From contig PLSV01000099.1 of the NCBI GenBank assembly GCA_003165235.1, positions 1 to 44,447 on the forward strand: DNA of 44,447 nucleotides. Direction: 5' to 3'. The notes under the pieces were generated by a model. The model ran no database searches. It was not told the origin of the DNA and was given only the letters and a program-made list of their open reading frames with translations. A program made the position numbers and the translations under genes. Below, one piece after another: positions 16,446-25,717 of the stretch; positions within the stretch are counted from its first letter, which is position 1, and each line of letters begins with the position of its first letter. This DNA is from Syntrophobacteraceae bacterium. GTDB taxonomy: Bacteria > Desulfobacterota > Syntrophobacteria > Syntrophobacterales > Syntrophobacteraceae.

Positions 16446-18371
16446 TTACACCGAATCCACCGGCGCCGCAACTCGAAAGATCTCCTCGATTGAGGTCAGT
16501 CCGGAGCAAACCTTGAGCGCGCCTGTGATATGAAGCGGCGCCATTCCTTCTTTTATAGCCACTTCCCTGATTTTTGAGAGATCGGAATCAGGCCTTATCA
16601 GGCTTCGAATGGCGGGTGTCATCGCGAGCATCTCGTAGATGCCGACTCGCCCGAGGTAGCCGGTTTCTCTGCACTCCAGGCATCCGGCCGGCCTAAAGAT
16701 GGAACCGGTTTGTTCGATTTCCCAGGGACTGATCAGTGACTGCCACAGCTCCTCATCAACTGTCCCCGGATTTCGACAGTGGGGGCAGAGGGTTCTGGCC
16801 AGCCTCTGGGCGACTACCCCCAGCAGGGTGGCCCTTAATAGATAGTGCGGGACCCCGATATCCATGAGCCTGATAATGGCTGAGGGAGCATCATTTGTGT
16901 GGAGCGTCGAAAAAACGAGATGGCCGGTCAAGGCTGCCTGAATGGCCATTTCCGCCGTCTCCAGGTCCCGTATCTCACCGACCATTATGATGTCGGGGTC
17001 CTGGCGAAGAAAGGTTCGCAGACCGCTTGCGAAATCCAGTCCGATCGCGCTGTGCACCTGCATCTGATTGAACTTGGGCTCAACCATCTCGATCGGATCT
17101 TCCACCGTGCAGACGTTTACTTCCGGTTTGGCAAGGTATTTCAAGGTTGAGTAAAGGGTGGTCGTCTTCCCGGACCCGGTCGGCCCGGTAACGAGGACAA
17201 TACCATAAGGAGAGCTTACCATCTTTTTCCATTGCTCAAGTTCGCGCTCTGAAAATCCCAGTTCCTCAAAGCTCCTCACGGTTACTTCGGGGTCGAAAAT
17301 TCGCATCACGAGTTTTTCGCCAAAAACTGAGGGCATGGTGGAAAGGCGCAGTTCGATCTCTCCTCCAGAGGACCCTTTTGTTTTGATCCGGCCGTCCTGC
17401 GGACGCCGTTTCTCCGCAAGGTCCATTCTGCCGAGCACTTTCAATCGGCTGATTACAGCGCTCATTACAACCGTTGGCAACTGGTACACCGGGTGCAATA
17501 CGCCGTCGATCCGGAAACGCACATCACTGTTGTCCCGGCGCGGTTCCAGGTGAATATCGCTCGCCCTTTGCTCGAACGCATACTGGAGCAGCCAGTCAAC
17601 GATGTTGACCACATAACGGTCATTTGCATCCAGCTTTCCCGCCCGTCCGAGTTCTAACATCTGTTCAAGATTCACGCTCGCGCCGAGGCGAGCGCCGTCC
17701 GCCTTCCCGAAAGCCCTTCGCACAGAGTCGGCAAGGGCGTAGAACTCAATAAGGTATCTGCTTATGTCATTGGGGTTGGCAAGGACTGTGCAAATCTTTT
17801 TCCGGAGAATGCGCTCCAGTTCCTCTTTCCACTCGCTATCGAAAGGATCGGCTGTGGCAATGACGATCTTATCGGCCGTCACCTCAACGGGCAGGATTTT
17901 ATAGCGCGATGCGTAGGCATATGAAACAAGACTCGTAACGGCGCTCACATCAACTTTCAGTGGATCGATTCTCACGTAATTCAGGCCGCTTTTTCTAGCC
18001 AGCCAGGCCACGAGAAATTCAATTGAAACCACTTCGTGGGGAGGTGTGGCTCTGACCAGTCCTGCGTCAGCTATCGACGCCAGCGGATGCTCGGTTACAG
18101 CGGTTTCTTTCGGCCTCGGCCTGTCTAGAAATTTTTTTGCGTCCTTTTGAGTAAGGACTCCGTCGAGCACCAAATCGCGAAGAATGTTTTCGGGGCTCAA
18201 TGTAGTAAATCCCCGAGCGCTCTGCCTTGCCTTTGCCTCTGGTGTCACCGCATCTCTCCCCGCGCCCTGATCGGCTTCGAAGAAATATAACGCCCCGACG
18301 GGCATAATCTTCATTTTCTCTTGCTTGTTTAATCGGCAGATCTGAGAAAAACTCACCCGTTTTTCTCTCAA
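16446..18371 (-). CDS. GspE/PilB-family secretion or pilus assembly ATPase
   Basis: Hexameric ATPase of type II secretion or type IV pilus systems. In order: an N-terminal MshE/T2SSE_N-like domain (about 95-215, with PHEVVSIEFLVAWLARKSGLN in pieces), ASDIHLEP and RFRIDG, Walker A GPTGSGKTTT, the Asp-box VEDPIE, Walker B IIMVGEIRD, the His-box FSTLHTNDA, and a zinc-binding CPHC...CLEC. All catalytic motifs are intact. At 641 residues it is slightly longer than average because of the N-terminus, whose start is uncertain: TTG at 18371 lacks a ribosome binding site, and ATG at 18314 would shorten it by 19 residues. No pilin, GspD-F or prepilin peptidase genes are next to it. Confidence 0.9.
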   Translation of the reverse strand: MREKRVSFSQICRLNKQEKMKIMPVGALYFFEADQGAGRDAVTPEAKARQSARGFTTLSPENILRDLVLDGVLTQKDAKKFLDRPRPKETAVTEHPLASIADAGLVRATPPHEVVSIEFLVAWLARKSGLNYVRIDPLKVDVSAVTSLVSYAYASRYKILPVEVTADKIVIATADPFDSEWKEELERILRKKICTVLANPNDISRYLIEFYALADSVRRAFGKADGARLGASVNLEQMLELGRAGKLDANDRYVVNIVDWLLQYAFEQRASDIHLEPRRDNSDVRFRIDGVLHPVYQLPTVVMSAVISRLKVLGRMDLAEKRRPQDGRIKTKGSSGGEIELRLSTMPSVFGEKLVMRIFDPEVTVRSFEELGFSERELEQWKKMVSSPYGIVLVTGPTGSGKTTTLYSTLKYLAKPEVNVCTVEDPIEMVEPKFNQMQVHSAIGLDFASGLRTFLRQDPDIIMVGEIRDLETAEMAIQAALTGHLVFSTLHTNDAPSAIIRLMDIGVPHYLLRATLLGVVAQRLARTLCPHCRNPGTVDEELWQSLISPWEIEQTGSIFRPAGCLECRETGYLGRVGIYEMLAMTPAIRSLIRPDSDLSKIREVAIKEGMAPLHITGALKVCSGLTSIEEIFRVAAPVDSV

Positions 18372-18408
18372 GAGCAGGACATAAGGAGGAGACGAGAAGG
18401 GTCTAGCC

Positions 18409-18840
18409 CTAATTATTGAAGCCGAACCTGTTTATCAGCTTCTCATAGAGGTTTTTGCCCAGAAAAGTGCGGAGCTTTAGACTCTGCTCGCGCCTGGATT
18501 CGTATTCCAGCCAAAACTCATCAAATCCATCCAGTCTTGCATCCGAACCTGAAAAAATCTCGTTGAATTCATCCTGCCTGGCGTAATATTCCTTGAACAT
18601 CTCACAGCCGGAGGCATCCAGAATAAGCATGAACAGCACATCGGAGGGCGTGATGGCGCCTTCTTCGGGAGGGACGGTGACATAGACGTTTATTGCTTTC
18701 CCGGGCCGGCTGATCTGGCATCTATAGCGGTCTACATCCAACCTCTGGCGGGCGCGGCCGGATTTGGCCCGGTTCTCTTTCATCAACTCCATTGAGATTC
18801 CATACTGATTCATAAAGGTCTGAATCGAGGCGCTTTGCAT
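18409..18840 (-). CDS. Conserved-looking hypothetical protein, 143 aa
   Basis: I do not recognise a family. The start is well supported: the ATG at 18840 follows GGGAGGAAGAT. The protein is acidic at the C-terminus, has no signal peptide or membrane segment, and contains VYVTVPPEEGAITPSDVLFML in its centre followed by DASGCEMF and EFWLEYESRREQSLKL. It has the look of a small cytoplasmic alpha/beta protein. It ends 37 bases upstream of the GspE-like gene's longest start, so the two may be co-transcribed. A perfect 9-bp inverted repeat lies 70 bases upstream of its start. Confidence 0.75.
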   Translation of the reverse strand: MQSASIQTFMNQYGISMELMKENRAKSGRARQRLDVDRYRCQISRPGKAINVYVTVPPEEGAITPSDVLFMLILDASGCEMFKEYYARQDEFNEIFSGSDARLDGFDEFWLEYESRREQSLKLRTFLGKNLYEKLINRFGFNN

Positions 18841-18909
18841 ATCTTCCTCCCAAAAGCCATTGTTTCGAATATACACTCGCCATCTATTTCAAAATTCATG
18901 AGACACACA

Positions 18910-18929
18910 GTATTCGTAGGTACGAATAC
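18910..18929. promoter_or_regulatory. Perfect 9-bp inverted repeat, candidate operator
   Basis: The half-site GTATTCGTA (18910-18918) and its exact complement (18921-18929) are separated by GG. On the minus strand a TTGACC (18938-18933) sits just before it, so the dyad would lie between or over promoter elements of the 143-residue gene. This is the typical arrangement for a repressor site. No matching regulator is identified. Confidence 0.45.
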
Positions 18930-19135
18930 AACGGTCAAAAAATAATTTATATGGGGTGAATAAAGTATTTGCTCGTATAAAAGATGTATTTTTATGGTGG
19001 GAATAGAGTAGTTTCGCTCGAGCGGCTCGAGGGCGCCCGGATGCTCTGTTTAGAGACCCTGTTCTTTATGACAGCAATTCCAGACTTTGCGAGGCGTTCA
19101 GGCCTCCGCCTTCCGATCTCCGCTTCCGGCCGACG
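18930..19135. other. AT-rich intergenic spacer
   Basis: Locally AT-rich sequence (around 18935-19010) between the candidate operator and the end of the TamA-like gene, followed by GC-rich sequence. No gene or clear terminator was found. Confidence 0.3.
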
Positions 19136-20985
19136 TCAAAAGGCCTGCCCGATACTGAAATGAAACTGATAGGGCGAAAACGCGCGTTGCTCCGGGGGGT
19201 TTAGCTCATACCCCACATCGAACCTGAGCGGACCAACTATCGTAAGATAGCGCAGTCCGGCGCCGGCTGTGTATCGCGTGTCCGCCGACGAAAGGCCGCC
19301 CACCGAAGGCGCAACATTCCCAAAATCTGAAAAACGGCGCCTTCCAGAGGCGGCCTTATCGGGAATCTCCATTCAAGGCTGCCCTCCAGCAACTCCATGC
19401 CTCCTATCGGATCTCCACTGGGGTCAAGCGGCCCGAGCTTCTGGTAGGGGTAGCCTCTTACGCTGTCAGTGCCCCCGGAGAAAAACCGCTTAAAAATCGG
19501 CACCTCGGAAGAATCCTCGAGGGGCTCGATTGCTCCGTATTTCACCCTTGCGGCCAGGGAGCCGTAACTTAATATGGGCAAATATCCCCTGCCCTCCACA
19601 GTGAACTTAAAGTAATCCACCTGCGAGCCGAGTAATGAACTGGCCCATTCCATATTCTGCAGAACGCGCCAACCCTTTTTGGGATCCAGCACCGAATCGA
19701 CCCTGTCCCAGGTGTTCCCCGCTATAATCGAGGACACATAGTATGCCTGGTGCTCCTGGTCCGCCGGACTTGGCGGGATCACCACATTGCCCAGGTAATT
19801 GGCCTCGAAATTGTACCCCGCATAGGATGTCAGTCCATCGAACCATTTGTGCTCGTACTTCGGCCGAACGTACTCTTTCAGGTTTTCAAAGGATACCTGA
19901 GTTTCCCGCATTATGCCGCCATCTACGATCAGAGCGCCCTTCGCCTCCATGAAATAAGGCTGTATGAACCTGGTTTCCAGCATTTGCACGATGGCGCTTG
20001 CCTTGATGTTGACCTGAAGACGCCTGCCATCGTCCAGAAAATCCCTGATCTCATACTGCGCCTGTCCTCGAAACTGGTCGTCGGTGCCATAGCCAACCCC
20101 AAATCGAACGGTCTGCTTTTTGGCTTCTTTGACGAGGACCCGGACCGGCAGCACCGTTGTTTCTTTTTCCAGGTCCTCCACCGAGATATCGACAAACTGG
20201 AAAAGGTCCAAAGCGAACAGACGCTGCCGGGCTGCTTCGATCTTGGAGCCATCGAATCGCTCGCCCTGGTGAAACCTGATCTCTCGCATAATTACATGGC
20301 TGGAAACCGATTCATTCCCTTCCACACGAATGGCCCCGAAGGCGCAAACGGGACCAACCTCAATCTCGACCATGACCGCGCCAAGGTTCGATACTTTATT
20401 CAGCCGGGCGCGCATATCCGCCTTTGCCTTCGGATAACCACGCTCTGCAAGAAATATCCTGGCGGCTCTTTCGATCTCCTGATATCCGGGTGTTGTAAAT
20501 CTTTTTCCTACCTTAATGGGAAGCGCCTTAACGATTTCCTTGCGCCACTGTTCGGCAGATGGGCCGTCGATTTTCAGATCCAGCTCTGAAACCATCATCG
20601 GAGGCCCTTCCTCAAGGCGGATGATTATCCTCACATTATTCCCAACCAGGGGCTCGATCTCTTGAGACATAAGCCGCATATGATAGAACCCCTGGCTAAG
20701 ATAGAACTGCGGAATTCTTTCCAGGTCCTCTGAAAAAACTTTCTCGTCGAACGGGGCCTTAAAAAACCAGCGGAATTTTCTCTCTTTCGTGCTGAGGATT
20801 TTTCTTAGCTCAGAGGAGGGGATAACTTTATTTCCTTCGAAACGGATCTCTCGCACCTGGAGTTGAGGTTTTTCTTTATTTTCAGGTGCTTGCGATTGAT
20901 CGCCTTCAGAGGCAAATGCGCAGCCTGCCCAAAACATCAGGAGGATAATCAAAAAAGACACCCTGGCTGCAAACTTGTGATCCAA
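19136..20985 (-). CDS. TamA/BamA-family outer-membrane protein, with apparent frameshift
   Basis: Omp85-family beta-barrel for outer-membrane protein insertion. A signal peptide (to about AFA-25) is followed by POTRA domains (VREIRFEGNKVIPSSELRKIL near 45; FGAIRVEGNESVSSHVIMREI near 220) and a C-terminal barrel with the lid-loop motif SGGTDSVRGY. Three POTRAs and about 615 residues favour TamA. The main frame stops at 19237 after a nonsense tail, while the true barrel end (SDFGNVAPS ... RFDVGYELNPPE ... FHFSIGQAF, ending in the required Phe) lies in another frame from about 19330 to 19136. One missing base in the A5 run 19330-19334 explains this. The start is TTG 20985 after AGGAAGAG. It could be a sequencing error or a recent mutation. 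No TamB gene is adjacent. Confidence 0.85.
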
Positions 20986-21137
20986 GACTCTTCCTGGCCG
21001 AACATGCGCTTGGAAGAAGAAAACTGCCGGAGTTCAGGCTCGGATCGCAATATCGCCTGAAGGTTTCAATTCCGAATTCCGGCTTGGAATATCCGTTAGC
21101 CCCAGGCAAAACGCGAAGCAAGCGAGCTTCGCGCTTT

Positions 21138-22004
21138 CTACATCTGCTGCAATCTCTTTTCGGCGGCCTGAGCCTGGGCTGTTCCGGGAAATTTTTCCAC
21201 AAGCCGCGTGTAGATGATACGAGCCATTGTGGTTTCGCCCATCTGCTGCCATCCCATCCCCTGCTTCAGAAGGGCGCCGGCGGTTTTAGCTCCTTTCGGA
21301 TATTTGTCCACCACCTGCTGGAAAGCTTTTATCGCTTCCTCATAGTGCTTTTCCAAAAAGTAGCACTCACCTACGTAATACAAAGCACTTTCTTCCAGGT
21401 CGGTTTTCGGATACTTCGAGACGTATCCTTGAAATTCTTTTCTTGCAGCTTCATATTTCTTTTGCTGCATCAGGTTGACGCCTCTGTCAAATTCCGCCTG
21501 TTCGGCGTTTTTGCCCTGAGCCTCCGGGGAAGGCGGCGGGGCGGCGGTTCGCGGAAAACCCTCGGCGGCAGGCGGCGCTGACGGTACGGCGACAGGCGGG
21601 GCTGAGGGTACGGCGGCTTGCGGTTGCGGCCGGGACGGAGTCGGTCCTTCCATCACTGCGGCTGCGGGAGGAGGCAGCGAAGGTTGCAGCGCCGGCGCCT
21701 GGGCGGCGGAAGCCTGGGTGCGCTGGAGCTGATCGAGTTTATGCTCCAGTTGTTCGATCCTGCCGTTCAGCGCCCTCATATGCGTTTGCAGCTCTTCCAT
21801 CCGCGAGAACAGGTCCCCGCTTCTTTGAGATGTTCCTTCCGCGCTTTGAAGGCGCGTCTCGAGAGCGGTCTGCCGCTGGTTCAGAATAGACAGGTTTTCC
21901 TGAATGGTCGTGGTTTCCGACGTCGAGGCGCACCCCGCAAGCAGTCCCGCAAAGAAAACCACCACGCAATACCCCAACAACCTATTTTCGATTCCTCTCA
22001 GCAT
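21138..22004 (-). CDS. cpoB: Tol-Pal system lipoprotein CpoB/YbgF
   Basis: Periplasmic coordinator of peptidoglycan synthesis and outer-membrane constriction with the Tol machine. The 288-residue protein has a lipoprotein signal (lipobox LLAGC), unlike the soluble E. coli CpoB, so it is probably membrane anchored. Next come an N-terminal coiled coil (about 40-105, heptads such as LQTHMRALNGRIEQLEHKLD in pieces), a long Pro/Ala-rich linker (about 110-180), and C-terminal TPRs starting FDRGVNLMQQKKYEAA and repeating the YFLEKHYEEAIKAFQ pattern. The ATG at 22004 is preceded by GGAAAGGGAG; the frame extends 48 codons upstream without a good start. It lies downstream of the pal terminator. Confidence 0.9.
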   Translation of the reverse strand: MLRGIENRLLGYCVVVFFAGLLAGCASTSETTTIQENLSILNQRQTALETRLQSAEGTSQRSGDLFSRMEELQTHMRALNGRIEQLEHKLDQLQRTQASAAQAPALQPSLPPPAAAVMEGPTPSRPQPQAAVPSAPPVAVPSAPPAAEGFPRTAAPPPSPEAQGKNAEQAEFDRGVNLMQQKKYEAARKEFQGYVSKYPKTDLEESALYYVGECYFLEKHYEEAIKAFQQVVDKYPKGAKTAGALLKQGMGWQQMGETTMARIIYTRLVEKFPGTAQAQAAEKRLQQM

Positions 22005-22121
22005 ACACTCCCTTTCCTTCGAGGCCGTTGATCCGGTCGGCCGCGGCCATAGCCCGGACATATCTCTTCGAAGACTTGTCTCAATGATGTACGGAAAATG
22101 GGATTTTGTCTTTAAAAAACC

Positions 22122-22158
22122 AAAAAACCGGCCCACATGATACATCATGGAGACCGGT
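22122..22158 (-). terminator. Intrinsic terminator after pal
   Basis: On the minus strand, ACCGG at 22158-22154 pairs with CCGGT at 22131-22127, with an inner CATGAT/ATCATG pairing. It is followed at once by six U (A-run 22122-22127 on the plus strand). It lies 35 bases beyond the pal stop and separates pal from cpoB. Confidence 0.7.
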
Positions 22159-22192
22159 CTTTTAAATACCCAACGAAACAGAAAATCAATTT

Positions 22193-22750
22193 TTAATAAT
22201 TTAAAACAAAGTGAGCCCGCCTGTTCTTCGCATAGGAGGCCTCATCATGCCCGGATGCGACAGGGCGTTCCTTGCCGTAGCTGACTGTGGTAAGCTTGAG
22301 GTTCGAGGAGTTCGAATTGAGTATGTATTGCTGCGCCGCATTCGCACGCCTTTCCCCCAGCGCAATATTGTACTCGGTTGTCCCCCGCTCGTCGCAATGG
22401 CCTTCGATAGTCACCGCCACCCTGGGGAATCTTTTCAGGAAGGCCATCTTTTCATCAAGGACCTTTTTTGCAGGTTCTGTAAGAGTATAAGCGTCGTAGT
22501 CGAAGTAGACATCCTGGTTTTCGAAGACTTTAGCTTTGTCCAGAAACTCTCTTTTTTCAGCTTCCGAGTTGATGCCCAACTCCCGCCACTTGGCTTCGTC
22601 CATCGGCCCCCCCCCTGCGGCAGCGCCGTACTCCTGCCCTGCAGCGCCGTAGCCGGGCGGAGGAGGAACATTTTTCTTTGCACATGCGCTAAGTGCGGCT
22701 ATAAGCGCGAAAATCATCAAAACGAGAAAAACACTTTGTTTGCTTTTCAT
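22193..22750 (-). CDS. pal: Peptidoglycan-associated lipoprotein Pal
   Basis: Outer-membrane lipoprotein that binds peptidoglycan and TolB. The 185 residues begin with a lipoprotein signal (MKSKQSV, lipobox ALSAC at Cys22 or so), then a Gly/Tyr-rich linker (PPPPGYGAAGQEYG). The OmpA-C domain follows: VYFDYDAYTL, VTIEGHCDERGTTEYN, LGERRANAAQQYI, TVSYGKERP and NRRAHFVL. The Asp and Arg that bind diaminopimelate are present in EGHCDERGT and NRRAHF. The ATG at 22750 follows GGGGGGAAAAAGA. It is the last gene before the terminator in the tolQRAB-pal order. Confidence 0.95.
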   Translation of the reverse strand: MKSKQSVFLVLMIFALIAALSACAKKNVPPPPGYGAAGQEYGAAAGGGPMDEAKWRELGINSEAEKREFLDKAKVFENQDVYFDYDAYTLTEPAKKVLDEKMAFLKRFPRVAVTIEGHCDERGTTEYNIALGERRANAAQQYILNSNSSNLKLTTVSYGKERPVASGHDEASYAKNRRAHFVLNY

Positions 22751-22897
22751 TCTTTTTCCCCCCTCGTATGATAGACCTATATAGTATCCTACCGAAAAAA
22801 AACCACTCTGCGTCATGCTAGCGTGTAGCGGGCAGACAGGCCGCCCGACACGTCTATCTCGAGCGTTGAGCGTGCGCGGGAGGCCTGGCGACTCGGC

Positions 22898-24238
22898 TTA
22901 CTGGCGATTCCTTCTGGGTGACCAGTCAGGCAACTCCTGCGCCCCGCTCTGCCGCGTTAGCTGCCAGTCCCCAGTCCCATTCGAATACATTACCCGAATT
23001 GCGCTCCCCCCCTGCTTATTAGAGCTGTACGCAATCATCCGCCCATCGGGCGACCAGCACGGACCTTCATTCCTGCTTCCGTGAGTGAGCGAATGATTCT
23101 CACTGCCGTCCGGGCGAATGATGAAGATGTCGAATTCGCCCCCTTCCCTTCCGCTGTAGGCGATCCAGTCGCCTTTTGGCGACCAGGCCGGAGATGTATT
23201 ATAATTTCCGCTGAATGTCAGTCGTTTTTTTTGGCCTGTGGAGACATCGAAAGTGTATATCTGCGGGTTTCCGGATTCATTTGAAACATAGGCGAACTTC
23301 TGGCCGTCCGGCGACCAATCGGGAGACACACTTATCGAAGACCCGAAACCTACCCCGAATTTCCGTATGACCTGGCCTGTCGGGCTCACCAGGTAAATGT
23401 CCTGGCCTCCATCTTTTGTCAGGGTGACAGCCAGCTCATTTCTTCCCGGTCTCCACGCCGGAGTGATATTCATCCCCGGAAAACCGCTGATAAGGTATCT
23501 GGAATTGTTTGACACATTTACCCCGTATACTTTTGGGAAGCCGTCCCGATAGCTCACAAAGGCGATCTGGCTCTGGTCGGGGCTCCATGATGGAGAAAGC
23601 GCGATGTTGTTGTCCCTGGTCACCTGCACAGGATTGTAGCCGTCAAAATCGCAGTAGAAAATCTCCTTGGCGGTCCCGACGTTCTGAACGTAGGCAATTT
23701 TTGTATCGAATACCCCGCGCTCGCCCGTAAGCATCAACATAATATCGTCTGCAAAGGCGTGCACCATCTGCCGCCAGGCCCGCAATTCGCCCGAATAGCT
23801 CTTCGGCGCTCCCACTATTTTCCTGCCCGCAACATCGAAGAGCCGGCCGTCCAACCTGATTGAATTCCCCTGGACCTGATAAGAACATCGAGCCAGAAAG
23901 TCCGCCCCCTGGCGGCTCCAATCCTGGAACTTGATCTCGGAAGCTTCAAGCCCCATTACCTGAGGATCTTCGAGAAACCCCTTCCGGTCCAGCGGTCGAA
24001 AAACCCCTGAGATGTTTAGATCGTTTGAGAGCACGTCGCTCATCTCCCGGGCCAGTTGGCTCTGCTCCGGGGTCATGTATTTGAAATCCGGGACGGCTAT
24101 TGGAATTCTCTGGATAGCGGACGGGCTGATTTGTAATTCAACCACCGCTGAAACGGTTTGAGCCAGGCCCAATAAAATGAGAACCAGAAACAGTATGGAA
24201 AAAACCCTGGCTGTTCTAAAATAAGACCGGTGACTCAT
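22898..24238 (-). CDS. tolB: Tol-Pal system beta-propeller protein TolB
   Basis: Periplasmic protein that links TolA and Pal. The 446 residues show a signal peptide (hydrophobic VFSILFLVLILLGLA, cleavage near VSA), the N-terminal TolB domain (RIPIAVPDFKY, DLNISGVFRPLD) and a six-bladed PD40/WD40-like propeller. The propeller has repeats such as SPSWSPDQSQIAFVSYRDG, TPAWRPGRNELAVTL, SPDWSPDGQKFAYVSNESG and GPCWSPDGRMIAYSS. The ATG at 24238 lies 24 bases after the tolA stop; no strong ribosome binding site is visible, which fits translational coupling. Confidence 0.94.
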   Translation of the reverse strand: MSHRSYFRTARVFSILFLVLILLGLAQTVSAVVELQISPSAIQRIPIAVPDFKYMTPEQSQLAREMSDVLSNDLNISGVFRPLDRKGFLEDPQVMGLEASEIKFQDWSRQGADFLARCSYQVQGNSIRLDGRLFDVAGRKIVGAPKSYSGELRAWRQMVHAFADDIMLMLTGERGVFDTKIAYVQNVGTAKEIFYCDFDGYNPVQVTRDNNIALSPSWSPDQSQIAFVSYRDGFPKVYGVNVSNNSRYLISGFPGMNITPAWRPGRNELAVTLTKDGGQDIYLVSPTGQVIRKFGVGFGSSISVSPDWSPDGQKFAYVSNESGNPQIYTFDVSTGQKKRLTFSGNYNTSPAWSPKGDWIAYSGREGGEFDIFIIRPDGSENHSLTHGSRNEGPCWSPDGRMIAYSSNKQGGSAIRVMYSNGTGDWQLTRQSGAQELPDWSPRRNRQ

Positions 24239-24262
24239 GTTAGGGACCAAAACCTTTCTTCG

Positions 24263-25204
24263 CTAGGATACGCCCCGGGAGCTGAATCTGAGCCTGAAGT
24301 CCTGTTGCTGGCGTTCCATGACCGGGGGCATCGCGGGTATATTTGCATTTTGAACTGCTCGAACCGCTGCAGCATCGAGCAGACCGTTTCCAGAAGGTTT
24401 CTCGATCTGGAAGCTGATGACCTGTCCATTCCTGCTCACCACTATCAGGGCGCTCGTCTCCAAATTTCCAACATCCTGCTCAGGAAGTTTGAATTCCTGT
24501 CTTATGGCGTTTCTAACTCTTTCGTAATAAAGCTGCGAAGCAGCAGAAAGAACTCCGCTTCCGTCAGGAGAACCGAATACGCTGCCCTGCGCCGTACCTT
24601 TGGCGCCCCCCTCTGCAGACCCGGTCGGAGTTCCACGGGTCAGCTTTTCACTCCCCGGTCGGTTGTTTGCAGGGGCCGGGGCCGGCGCCGGCGGGGCCGG
24701 AGCTTTAGGCTGAGGCTCCACCTGCTCCGCCGATGCCGACGAGGTGTGCGGAATTACTTTAGGTTTGGCAATCAGCTTATCCAGGTTCTTTTCAATGGCT
24801 TCGAGGCTCTGCGGCTTTTCATGCGCACTGGGAACCTCTTTGGGTTCGATCTTCGAGATCTGCGCTTCCGGTTTTCTTACCTCCTCGTCGATCGCCAAGC
24901 GCTTGATCGGCGCAACCGGCTCGGCTTTTCGGCTCGCTTTGTCCGAAGTCGCCGCTTTCTCGGAAACAACCGCCTCCTCAGCCGCCTTGGGTTGGCCCTT
25001 GAGTTCCGGCAAACCAGCTCCCGGATCTTTCAGGGTCACCAGATTAACCGTACAATAGGGAGGCTTCAAAGCTTTGTGCGGTATCACCAGCGCCCAGATA
25101 AAAGCGGTGCTGAAAACCAGCACATGGACTAGAAGCGAGGTCCCGATCCCGGTCGCCAGGTCCTTTCTGGGAATTCTCTTATCACCTAAAACCATGGATT
25201 CCAT
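24263..25204 (-). CDS. tolA: TolA/TonB-family energy transducer (TolA)
   Basis: Inner-membrane protein spanning the periplasm and contacting TolB/Pal. The 313 residues hold one N-terminal membrane helix (about 21-42, GTSLLVHVLVFSTAFIWALV). A long charged, Pro/Ala-rich central region of low complexity (about 60-210) follows. The C-terminal TonB-like domain (about 225-313) has QLYYERVRNAIRQEFKLPE, ALIVVSRNGQVISFQIEKPSGNGLLDAAAVRAV (in pieces) and PAMPPVMERQQQDF. AAAGGGGA precedes the ATG at 25204. Position between tolR and tolB makes TolA, not TonB, the correct name. The middle is proline-rich, unlike the helical E. coli TolA domain II. Confidence 0.9.
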   Translation of the reverse strand: MESMVLGDKRIPRKDLATGIGTSLLVHVLVFSTAFIWALVIPHKALKPPYCTVNLVTLKDPGAGLPELKGQPKAAEEAVVSEKAATSDKASRKAEPVAPIKRLAIDEEVRKPEAQISKIEPKEVPSAHEKPQSLEAIEKNLDKLIAKPKVIPHTSSASAEQVEPQPKAPAPPAPAPAPANNRPGSEKLTRGTPTGSAEGGAKGTAQGSVFGSPDGSGVLSAASQLYYERVRNAIRQEFKLPEQDVGNLETSALIVVSRNGQVISFQIEKPSGNGLLDAAAVRAVQNANIPAMPPVMERQQQDFRLRFSSRGVS

Positions 25205-25254
25205 TAATGTCCCCTTTCACCGGCAGCCATGCGGCAGCCGCCTGTCAAGGGAAA

Positions 25255-25704
25255 TCAAAGCCTGCCCTTGCCCTTTTGGTGAGAATTGTTGGCAGGACTC
25301 TTCGCAGACTCGGTCACCATCCCTATCTGATCGATCCCGGCCCCTCTTATCAATCCCATAACCTCCATTACATACCCGTATGGAATTTTCTCGTCGGCTC
25401 GCAGAAAAACTCCCTTCCGATCGAGCCGGTTCTGCGTAATCGCGGCCAGCTTGGATTCCAGTTCGCCGGACTCCACCAGATTTTCGTTGATATAGATTTT
25501 GCGATCCTGAGTAATCGTGACGACCAGCCGCTCAGCATCAGACGGGATGGCCGGCGCTGAACTCTCAGGCAACTTCACATCAACTCCCTGAGTCATCATT
25601 GGTGCCGTCACCATGAATATGATGAGCAGAACAAGCATTACGTCGACAAGCGGCGTAACATTAATCTCAGAAACCATCCTTTTGGAGTTTCCGTCGGCTT
25701 GCAT
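25255..25704 (-). CDS. tolR: TolR (ExbD/TolR biopolymer transport protein)
   Basis: Proton-channel partner of TolQ. The 149 residues contain one membrane helix (about 19-38) beginning EINVTPLVDVMLVLLIIFMV, in which Asp21 is the essential proton-carrying aspartate. A periplasmic domain follows: VDVKLPESSAP, LVVTITQDRKIYIN, and the GVFLRADEKIPYGYVMEVMGLIRGAGI segment (in pieces). AGAGGC precedes the ATG. tolR starts 13 bases after tolQ and ends 50 bases before tolA. Confidence 0.95.
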   Translation of the reverse strand: MQADGNSKRMVSEINVTPLVDVMLVLLIIFMVTAPMMTQGVDVKLPESSAPAIPSDAERLVVTITQDRKIYINENLVESGELESKLAAITQNRLDRKGVFLRADEKIPYGYVMEVMGLIRGAGIDQIGMVTESAKSPANNSHQKGKGRL

Positions 25705-25717
25705 CAGCCTCTATCCT

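Noticed and set aside
21084-21581. Plus-strand frame opposite cpoB
   Set aside because: Antisense to a clear TPR protein; low-complexity ending in Gly/Arg runs is typical of shadow frames.
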